In this document: in pieces, positions 57,876-64,000 of the stretch
Position numbering within the stretch: position 1 is the stretch's first letter
Layout of the letters: the number at the start of each line of letters is the position of its first letter
Assembly: GCF_027596085.1 (NCBI RefSeq)
Contig: NC_072469.1
Coordinates: forward strand, 16,746,238-16,810,237
Source: Anoplopoma fimbria
Lineage: Eukaryota; Chordata; Actinopteri; Perciformes; Anoplopomatidae
Reading direction: 5' to 3'
Length of the DNA: 64,000 nt
Translations under genes and position numbers: made by a program
The notes under the pieces: generated by a model
Seen by the model: the letters and a program-made list of their open reading frames with translations, nothing else
Databases searched by the model: none
Told to the model about the DNA's origin: nothing

Positions 57876-60800
57876 TCAGTAAGATGTAGGCTTCAAACAA
57901 TTCTTTTTGATTGAGTTTTGTAACGTTTTTGGCTTGAAGGTGAGGAGAACAACAATCAAGATGCCCAGGAAAGAAAGACAGATGGGTAAAAAAAGCAGAA
58001 TATACCAGATTATAGATTCCCCACCTTCCTCCAAACAACTAAAAGACTGGAAGTGCTCCACTCTGTGTGTCATTTGGATGAGATCTTCACATTTAATGTC
58101 TGATCGTCCGACCATATTGATCGTCTTTGTTGTTTCAAATGTCCTGAACCATTCAGTCTGGCAGCAGTTGAATGGATTTCCTGTGAGAAATACAGTGTGC
58201 AGTTTGGGGGCTAATGTGTTTGCCTGACCAGAGGGAATAGTGGACAGTCTGTTGTCCCTCAAATCCAGCAATCCCAGGTCAAGATTGAGAAGTGAAGGGG
58301 GAAGATAGGCGAGAGAGTTCTGTGAAATGTTTAAAGACTTAAGACTTTGGAAATGGGAGAAGTCTAAGTCTTGTATGTGAGTATTTCCTAAACCTAGATG
58401 CTGTAAAGTTCTGCTGAGACTTTGTATTGAATCTTGGACAATGAGTCCAGGGTTGTCGGACAGTTCCAAGTGCGTTAGAGACAACCCAGCGAATGCAGAT
58501 GATGGAATTTGTTTAAGGTTGCATCCCTTAAGGTAAAGCTGCGTTAGGGATGCAATGTCTTTCCAATCTGCGCAAGCTGAGCTAGTGTCTGAACTGGTCT
58601 CAGCTTCCTCAGGACGGCAAATGTTGACTTTGTTGTAACTGAGATCCACTGACCTTAGGCTTGGCAATGAGGAAAATAGTCCCGAGGGTAACAACTCAAG
58701 ATTGTTCAAACTAAGGTTAAGGTACGTCAGATTGCCAAGAGCCTTCAGCGTACCTCCATCTGCAACAATCTGGTTTAGCCTGTTGTTGCTAAGGTCCAAC
58801 TCGTACAAGCTGCCAGAGAACAGTTCCGACGTTAGATTTAAGCTTTCCAGACAGTTCGTGTGCATTTGAAGTCTAGACAAGGCAGACATTTTCTGCACGA
58901 ATCCTATAGGAAAATACTCCACCTGGTTTCCTCTTAGATCCAAAATCTCTAGAGAGGAGATGTCACCGTGAAGGTCCTCGTCCCACAGCTTAGCCGTCAC
59001 GTTGCCCGTATACTTCTTCATATTGTAGAACTCAACAGTTGTGGTCGAGTTCGGGAATGAGCTGTTGTCTGCCAAGTGTTCGTAAAAGCTAACTCTGTTG
59101 TGGGATAAATAAAGATTCCTCAAGTGGCTGTGGCTGGGCAATAAAGGAAAGAAGAGAATTTTGTTTTCTGATAGATCAAGAGTCTCTAGCTGGAAAGTCT
59201 CGTTAAGGTCTTGTCTGGTGAGGAACCACTCAATGAAGTTGTGGCTGGCATTGAGGACCACCAGCTGGGTCATATGAAAGTCTGTCAGGCAAAGCAGATA
59301 GTTGAAGGCCAAGTTGAGCCGCTGGAGCTTTGGATTGCTGTCGAAGGCGCCATCAATCTCGTACATGATGTTTCTCTGTAGGTCGAGTTCTCTGAGTTGG
59401 TGAAGATCACTAAATGAGGTCTCATCCAGTCTCTTTAATAAGTTCCCAGAAAGATTGAGGTACTCCAAGGATGTCAGATTTTGGAGAAGAGTGGCCACCA
59501 TTTCGTCCTCAAGCCCATTCTCAGAGAGATCCAGGGCTCTAAGCCTGGGTAGAGTCTTTAATGCATGGCTGGTTTCTTGATAGCCAATATGAAGATTGTT
59601 ATTTGCTAAATTGAGGCTTTCTAACAATTTTGAGTGTTGAAAAGCGTTTGATTCGATTTTTTCCAAACTATTACAAGCTAAGCTCAGGGTGATTAGTGAG
59701 GGGTATCGGAGGAGAGAGTTGTCCTGTAGTGTTTGAATGTGATTGTAGTTGAGCTGAAGCTCCTCCAAGTTGTCAGGCAGTCCTGCAGGCACAGAGGAAA
59801 GCTTGCCATTGTTGCAGACAGCCGTTCTTTGTATCTACAGAGAGAAGGAGAGCACAAAACTTTAAGTTTGTGGGTTTGTTTTTTTGGAGACAAATGTTTA
59901 TGCTTTTTAGAAATAATGCAAGGTTCTGGAACAATCACAACGCTGAAATTACTCTTTTTGTGGGTTTATATCAAACAGCTTCCTTTATGGAAGTATTGTT
60001 TAACCTCTCATATTCTCTCATATAACGTCAGAATTTTAACATTAGCTTTATTTTCTTAGGTTTTAGCAACATATGGATATCGGTCTGTCAGTCAGTTGGT
60101 CCACCACTTTTGTACAGAGTGAAATAAATAAAAAACAACAACTCTTGAATGGATTGAGATAAAATTTGCTAAACACATTCAAGGTCCCTGGAGGATGAAT
60201 TCAAATGCCTTTGGTGCCCAATACTTTACTTGACTTTTGAATTAAAAATATTGACTTTGGACTTTTGACTTTTGACTTTTGACTTTGACTAAATACCTGC
60301 AAAATTTATGGCATTCCCATCGGCTTAAGTAGTGCTTTGTTGTTAGTGCTAATTAGCTCTAGGTTAACTTAGATTGTGAACCTGGTTAATATTACGTGCA
60401 TCAACATGTTACCGTTGTTACTGTGAACATTTCTCTTGAATACCTATGTTGAATACACTTCCTGTAAGTCGCTTTGGATAAAAGCGTCTGCTAAATGACT
60501 GTAATGTAATGTAATGTAACATTTCAGTATGCCATATGTTAGCATTAGCAGTAAAAAAATATATATACTTTTTATTTTCTTTAATTGATTACATTTTACA
60601 ATTTTAAATCAACCATAAACATTCACAGCAGAGATTTCAGGCCTTTTTCTTCATAATTGTGTAACACTTTCCACTATGGTATACTTTATAAAGGTTTTGT
60701 AAGTTGTAACAACTGTCTTCATCAGTGTTTAATGACTATAAATTACTAATTACTGCTTAATAACTCAGTATAAATCAGAATAATAAAAAATATGGAGGTT

Positions 60801-61650
60801 GTCAGGTTTTGAATTATTTTTAGCTAGCTATTCAATTCATTAGGAAGACAATAAAAAATGTATGCACTTTCACAAATGCAGAGTTCATATTATTTAGAAA
60901 AGGAAGAAGTCATTAATGGTGGGTGCTTTTACTACAATAGTCCATGAAATCAACTCTTGTAAATTGTTTACATTGTTAATGATAGGTAACAGTATGGCTT
61001 TTTAGAAAGTTGATAGTTTTAGAGTGAAAATGGCCTCTTATTTCTTACATTTAATACAGTGGACAACTATTTTGGATGGATTACTTATAGATTTAATTAC
61101 TCAATTTTCCTTTCTTATGAGACAAAATGGAACATTTTAGAGCACTCAAAATACCCCCACAATATGTAATTTCCTGCAGGATGTTCACTTGACCATTTTT
61201 AGTCTAGTTATCGTGTTTACAGAGCATCTGATACGCACTGAATGCATCATCAGAGAGGAGTGTTGTAATGATGACATAAACAACAAAATGCTTATCTTTT
61301 ATCAACAGAGTACATCTGAGTTTGTCTACCATTGGGCAATTATTCTTGCTCCAACTATGTTCCTGAGACCTCAGTACGTTTTGAGTTGTGCTTTTTTTAA
61401 ATTTAAGATAAGATAGAACTGTATTAATCCTGAAGGAAATTCTTAATTTAACCTTTATCAATACAGGTAATCCTGTTAACCCTTGCGGTCTCATCCTCAA
61501 CAGAGGACCTTTTATTATGTAGAGCTGAGTTAAATAGAGACATCTTACCAGCTGACACTGGCTGTATTGCGGATGACTTGAGACCGGCGTCAGGATACTC
61601 CATACTGGTAACAAGCAGAGCAGGATGGGAGTGAGGCCGTGGACTGGCAT
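57876..61650 (-). CDS. nrros: Negative regulator of reactive oxygen species / LRRC33, latent TGF-beta anchor
   Basis: Two coding exons (61,650-61,549 and 59,834-57,876) join in phase 0 into 686 residues; human NRROS is 692 as I recall. Exon 1 gives a signal peptide (MPVHGLTPILLCLLPVWSIL and on). The ectodomain is a long leucine-rich-repeat solenoid with many LxxLxLxxN units. It shares NRROS-specific blocks such as LETLDLSENKILFFPLLP and LRELDLQRN. One transmembrane helix (about residues 641-667) and a short basic tail ending Thr-Ser-Tyr follow. There is no TIR domain, so it is not a Toll-like receptor. NRROS holds latent TGF-beta1 on myeloid cells and microglia and dampens NOX2. Cys216 and Cys362 look like the pair used for disulfide linkage to the TGF-beta prodomain. 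LRRC32 (GARP) is the main alternative but fits less well. Confidence 0.92.
60100..60580. repeat. GCTAAC/TTAGCATG-rich repeat, copy 3, interrupted by a LINE tail
   Basis: The lead-in (TGAATGGATTGAG, GAGGATGAATTCAAATGCC), the AATACCTGCAAAATTTATGG block and the GTGCTAATTAGCTC / ATGTTAGCATTAGC ends match the other two copies. A run of GACTTTT units at 60,252-60,290 lies inside it, and the LINE fragment at 60,433-60,517 splits it. In the nrros intron. Confidence 0.55.
60433..60517 (+). mobile_element. Short 3'-end fragment of the same L2-type LINE
   Basis: This 85-bp fragment nearly matches the terminal 85 or so bases of the LINE at 9,612-11,066, including the CGCTTTGGATAAAAGCGTCT block and the TGTAA-type tail. 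It is flanked on both sides by AACATTT (60,426-60,432 and 60,518-60,524), a probable 7-bp target-site duplication. It is a severely 5'-truncated insertion. It interrupts an older GCTAAC-rich repeat inside the nrros intron. Confidence 0.85.
61405..61445. repeat. Short relative of the GATAA / TTTATTAGTCCC repeat
   Basis: AAGATAAGATAGAACTGTAT followed by TAATCCTGAAGGAAATTC resembles the junction of the 47,984 repeat with mismatches. It is probably a short, old fragment of a related element. In the nrros intron. Confidence 0.4.
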
Positions 61651-61663
61651 TTTAACATCCTCA

Positions 61664-64000
61664 CTGTTGACAAGGTGATAGAAGGAGAGAGGGAGGATGC
61701 AGATTTATTAACACAGACATGTGCTGACGATAGATGGTTTAACTTGCTCAGTCCATGTATATATCAGTAGACTTGCTCTTCCTCAGTTCCAGATCTGCAT
61801 GTGATGATGAGCATGGTATCATGACATTTTGGAATGAGCACCATGTCAGCATGTCTCCATACATGCAAAATTAGGGAAATCAATCATTCGAAATTGACTT
61901 TTCAAACTTGGAGAGCGAGACGGCAGCTTGACATTAAAGTGTTTTAGGTCAAAGTAGTGGACTGGCAGATACAAGGACTTACTCAGGCCAAAAACATTCA
62001 TACTCTGAGGGAGGATTTTCACTCAAAGTTTTTATGGAGTCATAGCTTAAACATTTCTGTAGCCGTGAGCAAATTATTTCACCTGTTGTATCATAACCTT
62101 AAGTGTTAGGCTTAACAAACATGTGTGAATGGTGCGTTCAGTTTTTATTTCTTCCATGGCGGCTGACTTAGATCCTCACATTATTCATGTCCGCAACATG
62201 TAATCTGCGTTTCATTTCTGTTGTGTCTGGTTGACCCTATACAATTAAAAAAGTTGGAGTTCATTAATATGATGTAAATGCGCAAATCCTTTTTTTTTCT
62301 TACTGAATACAGCAGCTGGGCCTTTTGGTAGAATTTCCCTTATTTCAAATCAAACCACTGCATGACGTATGCTGGATATGGAGGCCTTATTTTCCCTTTT
62401 GGCTTGTAGGAATTTTAATTTTTGTATTTTGGTGGATTTATGAAGTAGATGTTGTTGTTTAGTTTTTACTTTTGTATAAAAACTTTTTTAATTTCTATAT
62501 AACATTTTATCACTGTTCATATCACTTTTGCTGTTGTTCTTCTTTTAACTGTTCAAATGAATAGCTTATCTGACAGTAGTTGACTACATTGTTGTCAACA
62601 AACAGTTTTGTAGAATACTACTCTCTTTTTCTGAGTGTTACCTTTTTTGATACAGCCAGTTTGTGATAGATCCACCATCATATCGCATAAGGATTGCACG
62701 AAATGACAGCACACGGTCTCATTTGTACAAATAATCGTAAAATGTTTGATATTTTAATTAAACATGTATTGAGTTTAACTATTAAACTGAGATGACGTTG
62801 CGACATTCATTTTTTCAAAATAATTTGTGGGCAATTAATACCTCAGCAACATTACTTAAATTCAATACCAAGAAATTTAGTAACATTAATAATAACTTAA
62901 TATGCAACAGTGATAAACAAATTGAAAAATATATTTTTATGTTGACATTTGTTCTTACAAGACTTTATAACATCCTTTACAGTACTAGCAGGTTTTAAAG
63001 TATGCACGAAAGAAGGTGATCAATAAGATATCTTGTTCAAAAGACAAAAACTGTTTAAATTCAACATTCTTATCTTAGACAAAGCATGCCGTTTGCTTAT
63101 TTTAGCATACTGCATACTGCAGTACTAAACTAATGCACAGTGCATTTACTTACGCTGGTGGTTAGGTGTGGATATCCCAAGCCACTGACGGTTGATCCCC
63201 TGACCATATCGCTGGTTGACTCGCTGTTGCAGAGAGTGTTCCTGTGTGTGAGGTTCAGCTGCCTTCCTTTACTCTGACTGAAGCGCTGATGCCTCTTTCT
63301 ACTATTCGCGGAAGCAGGCAAGCAACGGAAACCAGAGTCACATGGACAAGCTGCAATCAGAAAGAGGTTCTCAAGCCTGGGGGCCACAGGAAGGCGAGTG
63401 CAGGCTCAACATTTTTTTTTCTTTTGTCACCCCCTGTCACAAAAGCACCACGAAAGTAATGATGGTGTGCAGGCAACTATGATTGGTAGCGCAACTGCAA
63501 CCACAAAAACCTTATAAGAACACACCCTTCACACCCTCTGCTTCTTCTGATCAGAAAACCTACTAGAGAGGAAACCACTCGACAAACACACCCTTCCTGC
63601 CTGGTATTCGACCTGCCACTGCAACAGCCATTGCAAAACACACAGATGAAGACACACTCAATATTGAATGGTCACAATGCTTCTGTGCCACCACATAACA
63701 TAACATTGATGCAAAGCCCACTTTTCAGCACAAACCATTTCACTGCAGCAAACTCTTAGTGAATATTGTCATCTTATGTTCTACTTTCAATACTAATGTG
63801 TTTCCAACATGGCTACTTTCAGTAACCAAGTTCCCTAAACACTGCATGTGTTGTTATCTCTCTTTCTTGATGTCCTGATTTAAAATGTACCAGCTCTATT
63901 AGTACTCTTAACTTTGTAGCTTTGCTTCTTAACTTGTTTCTCCTTAGTAGTTACCCATGGTTGAGAGAATAAGGAATAGGAATCAGGAAGTGATGGTGCC
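61664..64000 (-). other. nrros upstream region with a possible non-coding first exon
   Basis: The first coding exon of nrros starts at an acceptor (CTTGTCAACAG, exon from 61,663) 13 bases before the ATG, so at least one non-coding exon must lie upstream. A candidate donor GTAAGT follows position 63,154 on the minus strand, making a first exon of uncertain length from there rightward. The rest is AT-rich with no recognised coding sequence. Confidence 0.35.

Larger units (their letters stand above)
59835..61548 (-). other. nrros intron between the two coding exons
   Basis: About 1.7 kb, with donor CTG|GTAAG at 61,549 and acceptor CTCTCTGTAG at 59,835. It contains the GCTAAC-family repeat interrupted by a LINE tail and a short GATAA-type fragment. 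No other gene seen. Confidence 0.8.

Noticed and set aside
57876..59792. Toll-like receptor gene on the minus strand
   Set aside because: The leucine-rich repeats resemble a TLR, but after the single transmembrane helix only about 20 residues remain and there is no TIR domain. Internal blocks and the tail fit NRROS.

Overview
This window is nuclear DNA of a vertebrate, almost certainly a ray-finned fish. Coding exons are short and separated by AT-rich introns. Long CA/TG and CT/GA microsatellites are frequent, and several interspersed repeats have the look of teleost families. One of the genes, selenoprotein J, is known mainly from actinopterygian fishes. I found no bacterial-type operon, phage or CRISPR.

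Layout, left to right. (1) About 1-28,350, minus strand: the 5' end of vav3. Coding exon 1 (28,146-28,349) and exon 2 (14,924-15,040) encode the start of the calponin-homology domain. The rest of the gene lies beyond the left edge. Its large introns hold a broken L2-like LINE (about 9,612-11,066), microsatellites and old repeats. (2) 28,350-35,877: intergenic, with two copies of a GCTAAC-rich repeat. (3) 35,878-41,180, plus strand: a nine-exon selenoprotein J gene with an in-frame TGA (39,692-39,694) at codon 263 and a well-formed SECIS element in its 3'UTR (40,991-41,069). (4) 43,442-53,350, plus strand: sh3glb1 (endophilin-B1), nine exons, 364 residues, with an NRF1-like promoter motif. (5) 53,351-57,875: intergenic, with a Tc1-type MITE abutting a long (TA)n tract and one doubtful minus-strand terminal exon. 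(6) 57,876-61,663, minus strand: nrros (LRRC33), a leucine-rich-repeat membrane protein of 686 residues in two coding exons. Its upstream region runs to the right edge.

The four genes do not form one pathway. vav3 is a Rho/Rac exchange factor, sh3glb1 a membrane-curving BAR protein of mitochondria and autophagy, nrros a milieu anchor for latent TGF-beta, and selenoj a catalytically divergent ADP-ribosylglycohydrolase homologue related to jellyfish J1 crystallins. The strongest result is the complete selenoprotein gene: the recoded UGA, the SECIS hairpin, and loss of the aspartates expected in an active hydrolase. Exon boundaries were worked out by eye from splice signals, reading phase and family resemblance. 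No database search was run.
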